Shown here: positions 33,840 through 42,977 of the stretch, one piece after another
Layout: every line of letters begins with the position of its first letter
Position numbering within the stretch: position 1 is the first letter of the stretch
Source of the DNA: Synoicihabitans lomoniglobus
GTDB taxonomy: Bacteria > Verrucomicrobiota > Verrucomicrobiia > Opitutales > Opitutaceae
Direction of reading: 5' to 3'
Assembly (NCBI RefSeq): GCF_029023725.1
Contig: NZ_CP119075.1
Span: 1,483,501 to 1,547,500, forward strand
Length of the DNA: 64,000 bases
Program-made: the position numbers and the translations under genes
Notes under the pieces: generated by a model
Database searches by the model: none
The model's input: the letters and a program-made list of their open reading frames with translations, nothing else
What the model was told of the DNA's origin: nothing

Positions 33840-34757
33840 TTACTCGAACTTGAGTTTGGGGTTCAGCAGCACCTGCACGACATCGACGATCAGGTTCAGT
33901 GTGATGATGAGGGTCGCGTAGAGGATCACCGTTCCGAGCACCAGGGTGTAGTCGCGATTGAAAGCGCTGTTCACGAACTCGCGGCCGAGGCCCGGGATTT
34001 GGAAAATCGTCTCAATCACAAACGAACCGGTGAGAATACCGGCGATGGCTGGGCCGAGAAACGACACGACGGGGAGCAGACCGCCGCGCAGGGCATGACG
34101 CAGAATCACGCGGGTCTCGCTGGCACCTTTGGCGCGGGCGGTGCGAATGTAGTCCTGGTTGAGGATTTCCAGCATGCCACCCCGGGTGAGACGGGCGACG
34201 TAGGCGGAATAAACGAGCCCCAACGTGGCGGCCGGCAGCACGCGGTCGTAGCTCGTATACCAACCGGAGGCGTTGAACCAACCCAGGTAGATCGCAAAAA
34301 ACAGCACCAATACGGGGCCCAATACGAACGTTGGGATGCATATTCCGGTCATGGCGATGGAGGAGCTCAGGTAATCCCACCAGGTGTTGCGCTTCACGGC
34401 GGCGATGACGCCGAGGGTGATGCCGAGAATCAAAGCGACGGCGAGCGACGTCAGCCCCAACTCCAGCGAGACCGGCAGTTTGTCGAAAATGATCTCGTTG
34501 ACGGTGCGGTTGGGATACTTGAACGACGGGCCGAGGTCACCTTTCAGCAAGCTGCCCAGATAGTCGAAATACTGGGCGTAGAGCGGTTTGTTCAAACCGT
34601 AATGCGCTTCGAGATTGGCTTTGATTTCCGGAGTGACCGCTTTTTCGGAGGTGAAAGGGCCGCCCGGCACAAACCGGATCATGAAAAAAGTCGCCGTGAT
34701 GATGATGAGCAGGACCGGGATGGTCTCGAGCAGACGGCGGGCGATGAATCTAAACAT
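33840..34757 (-). CDS. oppB: Oligopeptide/dipeptide ABC permease, OppB-like
   Basis: 305-residue permease partner of OppC. The N-terminus FIARRLLETIPVLLIIITAT and FFMIRFVPGGPF is classic OppB, followed by YGLNKPLYAQYFDYL and GDLGPSFKYPNRTV. The EAA motif is DYIRTARAKGASETRVILRH, and the closing NLIVDVVQVLLNPKLKFE is characteristic. Together with OppC it would form the transmembrane channel for short peptides. Upstream of the start lies a repeat-rich spacer rather than a binding-protein gene, so the importer is incomplete at this locus. Confidence 0.93.
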   Translation of the reverse strand: MFRFIARRLLETIPVLLIIITATFFMIRFVPGGPFTSEKAVTPEIKANLEAHYGLNKPLYAQYFDYLGSLLKGDLGPSFKYPNRTVNEIIFDKLPVSLELGLTSLAVALILGITLGVIAAVKRNTWWDYLSSSIAMTGICIPTFVLGPVLVLFFAIYLGWFNASGWYTSYDRVLPAATLGLVYSAYVARLTRGGMLEILNQDYIRTARAKGASETRVILRHALRGGLLPVVSFLGPAIAGILTGSFVIETIFQIPGLGREFVNSAFNRDYTLVLGTVILYATLIITLNLIVDVVQVLLNPKLKFE

Positions 34758-34892
34758 AATGGAGGGTGAAGGTGACGAAACCGTAAACCAAGGCGATTAG
34801 ATAGCCATGTTGAGCCACCAAAAGCACAAAAACACGTTATGGGGCGATTAGGCCCGCGGGCTCGGCGGGCGACGAGCCACACCGATGCCGTT

Positions 34893-35325
34893 TTTTTTCA
34901 ACGCAAAGGCGCAAAGGCGCGGCGAGTGGTGCGCTGCCTCGGAGTCCGCTTTGCGAGCTTACCGGCTTACCGGCTTGGCGTTAAAATCTTGGGGCGGAAT
35001 TGCGGGTAGGGCGGTTTCGCCGAAACCGCCGTTTCCAGGCACCGTGGTTTCGCTCTGCGGTCCGTCAATCAAGGCGCGCTCGGCGAGCACGCCCTACCTT
35101 GAAAAAGGATTCTTTTTCAACGTAAAGGCGCGAAGGCGCGGCGAGTGGTGCTCTGCCTCGAAGTCCTCTTTGCGAGCTTAGCGGCTTGGCGTTAAAATCT
35201 TGGGGCGGAATTGAGGGTAGGGCGGTTTCGCCGAAACCGCCGTTTCCAGACACCATGGTTTCGCTCTGCGGTCCGTCATCGGCGGCGCGCTCGGCGAGCA
35301 CGCCCTACCTTGAATCTGGGATTCG
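34893..35325 (+). repeat. Tandem pair of ~215-bp composite repeat units
   Basis: Two similar units run about 34893-35111 and 35112-35325. Each starts with TTTTTCAACG[C/T]AAAGGCGC, has CTTGGCGTTAAAATCTTGGG in the middle, and ends with a palindrome doublet. The doublet is GGCGGTTTCGCCGAAACCGC (35010-35030; 35221-35241) then GGCGCGCTCGGCGAGCACGC (35073-35093; 35284-35304). The outer edges GTAGGGCG and CGCCCTACC are inverted. Apart from this, 34758-35335 contains no gene. Confidence 0.75.
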
Positions 35326-35335
35326 ATCGTCAATT

Positions 35336-36706
35336 TTACGACGCTCCCCGGCCGAAGATGGCTACGGGGATCGTGCCGAGCAGGATTTTGCAGTCCAACC
35401 AGAGACTCCATTGGTCGATGTAGGCGAGGTCCAGCCGCACCCAGTCGGCGAAGTCGGCGATGTCACTGCGTCCGCTGATTTGCCAAAGTCCGGTAATTCC
35501 CGGTTTGACGCTCAATCGGCGGCGGTCGGCGCCATCGGCAATGGCCGCCACTTCGCTGACCGGCAGCGGGCGCGGGCCGACCAGGCTCATTTCCCCGCGC
35601 AGCACGTTCCAGAGTTGGGGCAATTCATCCAAGCTGTGGCGGCGCAGGATGCGTCCGAGGGGCGTTACTCGGGGGTCGTCGGTCAGCTTGAAGGCCGGGC
35701 CGTTCAATTGATTGCGGTCGGCGAGGTCGGCTCGTTCGGACTCCGCTCCTTCGCGCATCGAGCGAAATTTGAGCATGGCAAAGGTCCGACCGTTGCGACC
35801 GCCACGCGGTTGGCGAAAGAGGATGGGGCCGCCGGAGGTGAGTTTGATGGCGACGGCAATGACCGCCATGAGAGGCGCTGCCACCACGATCGCGATGAGG
35901 GCGATGAGATAGTCAAAACCTTGCTTAATTACCAAGGCGGTCGGGGCAACGTCCTGTGGGCGCACGTAGAGCACGGGTTCGCCGCCAAATTCGTCGACCG
36001 TCAGCCGCCAGGCCGATCCCAGCGGCAGGCCGGGCCGCACGAGCAGTTCGATGCCCTCCCGTTCGCAGGCTTCGAGCAGCGGCGCCACGCTCGCGCGATC
36101 GACCTCGCCGAGACTGGCGATGACGGCGTCGATTTCCTGCTCATGAAGCAGCTCCACGAACGCCGAAGCCGCCGTTTGACCGGGATCAGCGGTGGCGACC
36201 GTGATGAGTGCTTCGCGTTCCATGGCCGAGAGCGATGCTTGGGCGCGTTGGTTTTCGACGGCGGTGCCGAGCCACAGAACGCGTCGTTGCCAACGTGGGT
36301 CGCCGGTGCTCCAGCGGGTCAACTCGTGGCGCCCGTAAATCAAGAGTCCGCCGAAACCGCCCACGAGGATGACGACGGACCGGGCAAACTGGGCGCGCAG
36401 CAGGAACAGCAACAGAATCGTGCCGAGCACCGTGAACAAGCACGCCCGCACGATGATCAGCATGATGCCGAGGCGGGACGTAAGACGGGGCTGAGCATAG
36501 AGTCCCTGCTGGCGCAGCATGATCGCGCCGAGTCCGCCGACCCAGGGGAAGAGCCACAAGTAATCCTCGATGCCCTCCAACGCCGGCAGGTTTCCCCACG
36601 GGAAATACGCCCGCAGCGTGTAGGCGGAGGCCAGCGCCAGCATGAACAACCCGGCGTCGGCAATCTGGCCGAGAGAGGAGCGGGTGCGACGGGAGTGGGT
36701 CAGCAT
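35336..36706 (-). CDS. Polyprenyl-phosphate sugar transferase (second copy, EpsE/WbaP-like)
   Basis: About 456-residue priming sugar transferase: four N-terminal helices, a Rossmann-like regulatory domain (about residues 130-255) and a membrane helix (LIALIAIVVAAPLMAVIAV). The catalytic domain follows, with FRQPRGGRNGRTFAMLKFRSM, RRHSLDELPQLWNVLRGEMS, LVGPRPLPVSE and VKPGITGLWQISGRSD. WQISGRS is the form typical of WbaP/EpsE enzymes and differs from the MAQTKGF version at 25880. I chose the ATG at 36706; the frame extends 26 codons to 36784, where it would overlap the divergent kinase gene. Confidence 0.9.
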   Translation of the reverse strand: MLTHSRRTRSSLGQIADAGLFMLALASAYTLRAYFPWGNLPALEGIEDYLWLFPWVGGLGAIMLRQQGLYAQPRLTSRLGIMLIIVRACLFTVLGTILLLFLLRAQFARSVVILVGGFGGLLIYGRHELTRWSTGDPRWQRRVLWLGTAVENQRAQASLSAMEREALITVATADPGQTAASAFVELLHEQEIDAVIASLGEVDRASVAPLLEACEREGIELLVRPGLPLGSAWRLTVDEFGGEPVLYVRPQDVAPTALVIKQGFDYLIALIAIVVAAPLMAVIAVAIKLTSGGPILFRQPRGGRNGRTFAMLKFRSMREGAESERADLADRNQLNGPAFKLTDDPRVTPLGRILRRHSLDELPQLWNVLRGEMSLVGPRPLPVSEVAAIADGADRRRLSVKPGITGLWQISGRSDIADFADWVRLDLAYIDQWSLWLDCKILLGTIPVAIFGRGAS

Positions 36707-36774
36707 GGCGAATTCAGGGCGGCGAAAGCCACGAGCATTTCGGGCAAACGTGGGGGCGTTCCCTCGTTCTGGCA

Positions 36775-39700
36775 ATGATTGCATTTTGGGTCACTCCGGC
36801 CAAATTCCCCAGATTGATGCTGCTGCCCCGTTTGAGGATTGATGGATTCCAGTTCCGGGTGGCGGCGGCGATGGGGGGAATGGTGGTCGTGGGCTGCCTC
36901 GCAATGGCGATGCTCAACCGTCATAGTGAGGAGCGTATCGGACGCACGTTTGCCGAGACGTTGGTCGAACAAGAACTGCAACAAACCGTCAGGGAGGCGC
37001 GGGAGCTAACCGACCGGGTGATTCGATTCCGCGAGGCGATGGCAGCGCTAAGCGCGGATGAGGCGGTCGGTGAGAGCACGCCGCGCGATATGATGCTCGC
37101 CTTGGCCCCGCGGTTTCTCGTCGAGCCATCGCTGAGCCAGGTGGGCTATACCGTGAGCACGTCCGGCGATTATGCGTTTCTACACCGGGGAGCCGATGAC
37201 CGTGTGATGCTGCGCAGCTACGAAACCGCGGCGGACGGAACCGTGAGAATTTTTGAAGCAGCGGTGAACACCTCCGGTCGCCTCACCGCGGAAACCCTCG
37301 CTCGCGGGGGGGAGTTTGATGCGCGCGAACGTCCGATTTACCAAGAGGCGATAAAAATGGAGCGGGCGGGGTGGATCGATTCTGATGGGTCGGCGGGCGA
37401 CGAGGAAGCGACGGCGTCCTTCGGGGTGCCTTTGGCTGCTCCGTTGCGCGACTCCACGGGAGCAGTGATCGGTGTTGTGGATGTAAGCCTCGACCCGGCC
37501 GCACTTGCCGCGTTCGGGCGGGAAATGCAGCGCGACATTTTGGGCCATATGTTTGTCATCGAAGAACGCACGGACGGCAGCTGGCGCGTGATTGCTCATG
37601 CCGAGAACCTTGCCGTGGCGGGAGCGAGACGAGGAGACCTGGATGTTGATTCAATCGTGGCCGGTATGTCGGAAACAAAGGAGGGCAACTTCGACGCTTC
37701 AGAAACGATTGAGGGATCGGTCTCCTTGTTGGCTCTGGGCGATGAGGATTATCTGGTCAGCTCTCGGCTGCACGGCGGACCTCAACAACCCCGTTGGTTG
37801 GTGGTTGCGGCCATGCCGATGACGGCCGTGCGTCACGGGCTCGGGTTCGAGCCCCGCCGCACCTGGATCGCGTTGAGTCTGGTCGCGTTGGGGGGGCTCG
37901 TGGTGTCGTGGGTCGTATCGGTTAGGCTTACCCGACCGCTGCGTAGACTCACACGCGAGGTCGCAAATTTGGAGGGAGACGAGGGCGAAGTGTTCGCTTC
38001 CACCGGCGCGCCGGTCGAGATCGCGTCTCTGGCTCAGCAGTTCACGGCCATGGCGCGACGGGTGCGCGGGCGGAAAGTGGCCTTGCGGGAGGCGCAGCGT
38101 GAATCGGGCCAGCGGGCGGATCGTATTCGGCGAGCCAATACGGCGATGATTCGAGGGGCGGAACTGGTGGCCCGCACGGGGGGCGAAGCCACCGCGATTT
38201 TTCGCGAATTCACCCGGGACTGTTGTGACGCGATGGAAGTCAGCACCGCCGCGGTGTGGAGCTTCGATGGTGTCACGCAGCAGTTCCGATTGGTCGTCGG
38301 TTACAATCGGGAAGAAAAGCAATATTTTGAACTGCCGGATTTCGGGTCGGAGGCTTTTCCCGAGTATACGGAGGCGATGAGGCGGGACGGACGCGTCATT
38401 GTCGAAGATACGAGGACGGACCCGCGCACTCTGAGCCTCCACCGCGATCGCGTGCCTTTGACTACGCGTTTGGCGCTGCTGGATGTCGGTGTATTTGCCG
38501 CAGGCAAACTGAACGGTTTTTTCTCGTTTCAGATGATCGAGCCGAAGCGCCGATGGACGACGGAGGACGAAATCCTCGCCGGCGGCATGGCCGACATTGT
38601 CGCGCTGCAACGCGAGCGTGAGGCGCGCTTTCAAGCGGAAATTAAATTGCATGATCAAACGCGTCGTCTGGCCCGTCAGGGGAGATCGATCGCGAGGATC
38701 GCGGAGGAGTTGGGCCGCTCGGACGAAGTCGAACGCTGGTTTCGACCGGTCACCAAGCTGTGCGCCGAAGCGCTGGAGGCGGAATTCGCGGTGCTGCGGC
38801 TCGTGGGAACGCGGGACGAGGGAGATGGATTTGAGCGGGTCGCCGTATATCTGGCTCGGAAAAACAAGCATGCGCCCGGCGTGGCGTTGCGAGGTGATCC
38901 GTCCCTCAACCTGATTCGGCGGTTGCGACACGAGCGCACGATCGTGGTCCCCGACACCACGCGCGACGAAGACTATCGCAACTATCTGAACGGTAACATC
39001 GACGAGTTGCCGGCCCTGACGTTGCTCAACACCGCCATCGTGTCGCGGGATCGCATCGTGGGGATGTTGGAAGTGCAGGAATCCGACCTGGCGCGAAATT
39101 GGACGGAAGACGATCGGCTGTTTTTGGCGGCGGTGGCGGATGTGATTTCCCTGCAATTGGAGACGATCGCGCGGCGCCAGGCCGAGGCGCAGATGATGGA
39201 GCGGTCACAGCGTTTGCATCGGTTCAACACCGCGCTGCGCGGACTCGCGACCAATCCGTTGATCAAGGAAAACCCGGATATTGCGTTGCGCGAGTTGACC
39301 AAAATTTGTGCGCAGGCGCTGGACGTGGAGCGCAGCAGCGTGTGGCTGTTCCGTGAAGACCCGGAACGGATTGATTTGCACAACCTGTTCGTGCGCGGGG
39401 AGGACCGGCATGAATTTGTGGGGTCCATCCTGCGCGAGGGACACGAACCCTATTTCGAGGCGTTGGAAACGGAACGCGTGCTTTCGCTACCCCATGCGCG
39501 GACCGATGCCCGCGCGGAAGTGTTCACCGCGAGCTATTTCAAACCACACGATATTTGGTCGCTGTTGGATGCGCCGGTCAGGATGCGGGATCGCGTCGTG
39601 GCGGTTATTTGCGTCGAAGCGGTGGGTGCCCCGCGAACGTGGAGCGAAGACGAACAGATATTTCTGGGGGCGCTGACGGATTTGGTTTCCTCCATTTTGG

Positions 39701-41304
39701 AGGCTCAGTCCCGCAATCTGATCGAGATGGAAATCGAAGCGTCGCAGGAGCGCGTGCGCTTGCTGATTCAAAACGCTCCCTTGGCCGCCATCGATTGGGA
39801 TCGCAAAGGATGCATTCGGGCGTGGAACCCGGCGGCCGTCCGTATTTTTGGATACAGCGAAGCGGAGGTCGTGGGCAAGCAGGGGTGGTTCATGGTGACG
39901 GAACGGAATCGGGCATTCGTGCGGCGAACGATGAAGGAAACCTTGAACATGGCGCGGGCGCGCCTCGATCGACTCGAGTGTCGAACCAAGGACGGTCGAA
40001 CCATTTATTGCAACTGGCACAACACCGCGATCAAGGATGCCGACCAACGCATCAACGGGGTGATTTCGTTGATCGAAGATGTCACCGAGCAAGTGCGGGC
40101 GGAACAGGCTTTGGACCGATCCCGCGAACGACTGCGCTTGTTTGTGGAAGGGGCACCGCTGGGGGTGGTGGATTGGGATCGAAGCATCAAAATCATCGGA
40201 TGGAATCGAGCGGCCGAGCAGATGTTTGGCTATAGCCAGGAGGAAGCCGCCGAACTGCCCGGACACCTGTTGGTGCCCGAACGTGATCGCACCCGGATGC
40301 GCCGGATCTGGCGTGATCTTGCCCGCAATCGCATCGGCCACGTGCCGCAGGTGGTGAACCTGACCCGGGACGGTCGGGAGATCGTGTGCGATTGGTATAG
40401 CACGGTGTTGCGCGACGACCGGGGACGGATGATCGGGGTGATCTCGATTATCGAGGACGTGACGCAACGGGTGACGGCGGAGCGGGAGATTCGTGCCCTC
40501 AATGCCGGGCTCGAACGGCGGGTGGCCGAGCGCACAAAAGAACTGCTGCAGGCCAATGATCGCCTGCGTGAAGTCGACCGGTTGAAGACGGAGTTTCTGG
40601 CGACCATGAGTCACGAGCTCCGCACGCCGCTCAACTCGATCATCGGCTTCAGCACCATTTTGAAGGAAGGCATGGCGGGTCCCCTGAATGCGGAACAGTC
40701 GGCGCAGATCAAACGCGTGCACGCCTCGGGCAAACACCTGCTCACCCTCATCAATGATTTGTTGGACCTATCGAAAATCGAGGCCGGCCGCATGCGCTTG
40801 AACATCGAAACGTTCGATCCGGGGGAAGTGCTGCAGGAACTGGCGGACACCCTTCAACCGATGGTCATGGTCAAAAATCTGGCGTTTGTCGTCGTGAACG
40901 ACGTATCCGATTTAAGGATAATCAGCGATCGCGGGCGGATTTATCAGGTGCTCGTCAACCTCGCCAACAACGCGGTGAAGTTCACGGAGTCCGGTCAGGT
41001 GACCGTGCGTTTAGGTGTGGAGGGCGAGGGCGTGAAGTTTGAGGTGCGGGACACTGGTCCCGGCATACCCATGGACAAACGCGATCGTTTGTTCGAAGCG
41101 TTTCGCCAAGTCGACGGATCGGCCCAGCGCCGATTTGAAGGCACCGGGTTGGGGCTGTATCTGAGCCGAAAACTGGTGACCATGTTGGGCGGGCGGATTG
41201 GCGTCGACAGTGAGACCGGTCAGGGCTCGAACTTCTATTTTTGGATTCCGCAGCATTTGCCCGAGTCCTACGGAGAGTCGACGCCACCCATCCTGCCATC
41301 ATGA
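36775..41304 (+). CDS. Very large sensor histidine kinase (extracytoplasmic sensor, HAMP, three GAF, two PAS)
   Basis: 1,509-residue membrane sensor kinase. Helix 1 (residues ~28-48) and helix 2 (~363-383) bracket a ~310-residue periplasmic domain, probably Cache-like (FGVPLAAPLRDSTGAVIGVV). A HAMP region follows at ~384-433. Three GAF-type domains lie at about 455-600, 640-800 and 825-980, then two PAS domains near 992 and 1116. The HisKA box MSHELRTPLNSIIGF has phospho-His H1280, and the ATPase domain has NLANNAVKFTESG and GTGLGLYLSRKLV. There is no fused receiver; the separate receiver gene overlaps by ATGA at 41301. A later ATG at 36817 is also possible. The signal is unknown. Confidence 0.9.
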   Translation: MIAFWVTPAKFPRLMLLPRLRIDGFQFRVAAAMGGMVVVGCLAMAMLNRHSEERIGRTFAETLVEQELQQTVREARELTDRVIRFREAMAALSADEAVGESTPRDMMLALAPRFLVEPSLSQVGYTVSTSGDYAFLHRGADDRVMLRSYETAADGTVRIFEAAVNTSGRLTAETLARGGEFDARERPIYQEAIKMERAGWIDSDGSAGDEEATASFGVPLAAPLRDSTGAVIGVVDVSLDPAALAAFGREMQRDILGHMFVIEERTDGSWRVIAHAENLAVAGARRGDLDVDSIVAGMSETKEGNFDASETIEGSVSLLALGDEDYLVSSRLHGGPQQPRWLVVAAMPMTAVRHGLGFEPRRTWIALSLVALGGLVVSWVVSVRLTRPLRRLTREVANLEGDEGEVFASTGAPVEIASLAQQFTAMARRVRGRKVALREAQRESGQRADRIRRANTAMIRGAELVARTGGEATAIFREFTRDCCDAMEVSTAAVWSFDGVTQQFRLVVGYNREEKQYFELPDFGSEAFPEYTEAMRRDGRVIVEDTRTDPRTLSLHRDRVPLTTRLALLDVGVFAAGKLNGFFSFQMIEPKRRWTTEDEILAGGMADIVALQREREARFQAEIKLHDQTRRLARQGRSIARIAEELGRSDEVERWFRPVTKLCAEALEAEFAVLRLVGTRDEGDGFERVAVYLARKNKHAPGVALRGDPSLNLIRRLRHERTIVVPDTTRDEDYRNYLNGNIDELPALTLLNTAIVSRDRIVGMLEVQESDLARNWTEDDRLFLAAVADVISLQLETIARRQAEAQMMERSQRLHRFNTALRGLATNPLIKENPDIALRELTKICAQALDVERSSVWLFREDPERIDLHNLFVRGEDRHEFVGSILREGHEPYFEALETERVLSLPHARTDARAEVFTASYFKPHDIWSLLDAPVRMRDRVVAVICVEAVGAPRTWSEDEQIFLGALTDLVSSILEAQSRNLIEMEIEASQERVRLLIQNAPLAAIDWDRKGCIRAWNPAAVRIFGYSEAEVVGKQGWFMVTERNRAFVRRTMKETLNMARARLDRLECRTKDGRTIYCNWHNTAIKDADQRINGVISLIEDVTEQVRAEQALDRSRERLRLFVEGAPLGVVDWDRSIKIIGWNRAAEQMFGYSQEEAAELPGHLLVPERDRTRMRRIWRDLARNRIGHVPQVVNLTRDGREIVCDWYSTVLRDDRGRMIGVISIIEDVTQRVTAEREIRALNAGLERRVAERTKELLQANDRLREVDRLKTEFLATMSHELRTPLNSIIGFSTILKEGMAGPLNAEQSAQIKRVHASGKHLLTLINDLLDLSKIEAGRMRLNIETFDPGEVLQELADTLQPMVMVKNLAFVVVNDVSDLRIISDRGRIYQVLVNLANNAVKFTESGQVTVRLGVEGEGVKFEVRDTGPGIPMDKRDRLFEAFRQVDGSAQRRFEGTGLGLYLSRKLVTMLGGRIGVDSETGQGSNFYFWIPQHLPESYGESTPPILPS

Positions 41305-41690
41305 AGCATCCGAATATTCTGGTTGTTGAAGACAACGAGACGAACCTGTATCTCGTTCGTTTCCTGCTCGAACAGGCTGGTATGACCGTGACCCACGTCG
41401 AAAACGGCTTGGAGTGCCTGGCTGCCGTCGCTTCTCAGGAACCGGACCTGATTTTGATGGATCTGCTCATGCCGGTGATGGATGGGTTCGAAACGGCGCA
41501 GCGATTGCAACGTGACGAAAAAACTCGGTCGATCCCGATCATCGCTTCGTCGGCCTACGCGCAACGCGACCATCAACAACGGGCGATGGAAAGTGGCTTC
41601 TGCCATTACATCGCCAAGCCCTTTGATCCGATGACGTTCGTCGATACGGTGCGGCGGTATTTACCCGAACGACCGGAATCGGCGGAGTGA
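41301..41690 (+). CDS. Single-domain response regulator
   Basis: 129-residue CheY-like receiver with no output domain. The acidic pocket is in LVVEDNETN; phospho-acceptor D54 lies in LILMDLLMPVMDGFE, the Ser switch in PIIASSAYA and the conserved lysine in YIAKPFDP. The ATG overlaps the kinase stop (ATGA), so the two are translationally coupled and this is almost certainly the kinase's partner. With no DNA-binding domain it probably passes phosphate onward or acts by protein contact. I start at 41301 because the residues before it belong to the kinase frame region. Confidence 0.92.
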   Translation: MKHPNILVVEDNETNLYLVRFLLEQAGMTVTHVENGLECLAAVASQEPDLILMDLLMPVMDGFETAQRLQRDEKTRSIPIIASSAYAQRDHQQRAMESGFCHYIAKPFDPMTFVDTVRRYLPERPESAE

Positions 41691-41862
41691 CGCGCTTTCG
41701 GCGCGGGAACTGTATCCAAGGCGACGCAGCGCGCGGTGGCGCATGACGAACGCGACGGAGCTTGGGTCGTGAGTTGATGACGGTCAGCACGCGGGGAGGC
41801 AGGATTATCGCGCGCGAGCGCCGCTCCTACGGGTGATGGGGCGGCGGGTTCTCGCAAGTCGC

Positions 41863-42852
41863 TCACTTGCCACCATACCACACACCGCGACGCCAGTTGT
41901 GTTGGCGTAGCTTGACCAGCAATTCGTCAGGCATTTCCGGCAGGTCGCTGACACCGCAGTTGGCCTCGGCTTGGGCGACGGTGCGAATACCAGGAATGAC
42001 CAAACTGACTGCCGGGTGGGACAACACGAATTTTAAAGCGGCCTGCGGCATGGTGTAGCCCGAGTCCGCGACGTCGGCCTTGATGGCTTCGACGCGTTTG
42101 ACGACGCGCGCCATCCGGTCCCCCGCAAAATAGTCGGCGCGAAAATCGTCGGCATCGAACGTGGTGTCGGCACTGAATTTCCCGGTCAAGGCACCTTCGT
42201 CAAACGCGACGCGAACGATGATGCCGACCCCGCATTCCGCGGCGACTTCGAGCAGCTCGGCCGCCGGTTCTTGTTCGAGAATATTGTAGATGACCTGCAC
42301 GGAATCGACCCAGCCGCCGCGCATGAGATCAATCACGCTGTTTTGATCCTGTTCCGGCGTGGAGACCCCGATGAGCCCGACTTTACCCTCGGTCTGCAAT
42401 TGTCGCAGGATCTTGAACGGCGTGGGATTACGGTTCCACGCTCGCGTCCAAGTGTGCAGTTGCAAGAGATCGATTTTGTCGGTGCCCAGGCAGTCGAGTC
42501 GTTCCGCGATATTGGCGCGCAGATACGCTTCGGAATAGCGGTCCTCGGCTTGGCAATACGGGGAGGGCGGCCACTCGCCATCGGCCGGAGGCGTTTTGGT
42601 GGCCACGAAAATGGACTCCGTTTTACCGGCGGCTTTTCGTTCGCGCAGCACCTGCCCGATCAGCTTTTCGCTGCGGCCGTTGCCGTAACCGGCGGCGGTG
42701 TCGATGAACGTGCAGCCCAGGTCGAGCGCCCGATGCAACGCGGCAAGGGAGTCGGTGTCGTCCTGAGCGCCCCAGGAGCCGCCGATGGCCCAGGCGCCGT
42801 AGCCGATTTCGGATGTCGTGAGGTCGTGGTGGCCGAATTTGCGGTATTTCAT
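41863..42852 (-). CDS. Aldo/keto reductase
   Basis: 329-residue TIM-barrel NADPH-dependent oxidoreductase. The full catalytic tetrad is present: D51 and Y56 in FIDTAAGYG, K86 in VATKTPP and H133 in LLQLHTWTRAW. The C-terminal cofactor region has VSLVIPGIRTVAQAEAN. It resembles the broad YajO/YdjG-like families; the substrate is unknown. I chose the ATG at 42852 (MKYRKFG), where family homology begins, rather than 42873. The gene is isolated and convergent with the response regulator, across a ~170-base gap that holds a GCGCGCGAGCGCCGCTCCTA repeat fragment near 41810. Confidence 0.9.
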   Translation of the reverse strand: MKYRKFGHHDLTTSEIGYGAWAIGGSWGAQDDTDSLAALHRALDLGCTFIDTAAGYGNGRSEKLIGQVLRERKAAGKTESIFVATKTPPADGEWPPSPYCQAEDRYSEAYLRANIAERLDCLGTDKIDLLQLHTWTRAWNRNPTPFKILRQLQTEGKVGLIGVSTPEQDQNSVIDLMRGGWVDSVQVIYNILEQEPAAELLEVAAECGVGIIVRVAFDEGALTGKFSADTTFDADDFRADYFAGDRMARVVKRVEAIKADVADSGYTMPQAALKFVLSHPAVSLVIPGIRTVAQAEANCGVSDLPEMPDELLVKLRQHNWRRGVWYGGK

Positions 42853-42977
42853 CTTTGCCGAGAGTTTAATCACGGCGCACTTGCCTCCCGCACGACTTTT
42901 TCGGTCTCACCGCCGCCAACTGTTAAACACGGTGGTTCGCTCGCTGGTTGGTCCGCTCGCCGGCAATAGTTTCATTC

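Noticed and set aside
35186-36778. 530-codon open frame antisense to the second sugar transferase
   Set aside because: The minus strand has complete sugar-transferase motifs, and this frame also runs through palindromic repeats.
37699-40737. Long minus-strand frames inside the histidine kinase gene
   Set aside because: The plus strand holds continuous GAF/PAS/HisKA domains; the reverse frames are composition artefacts.
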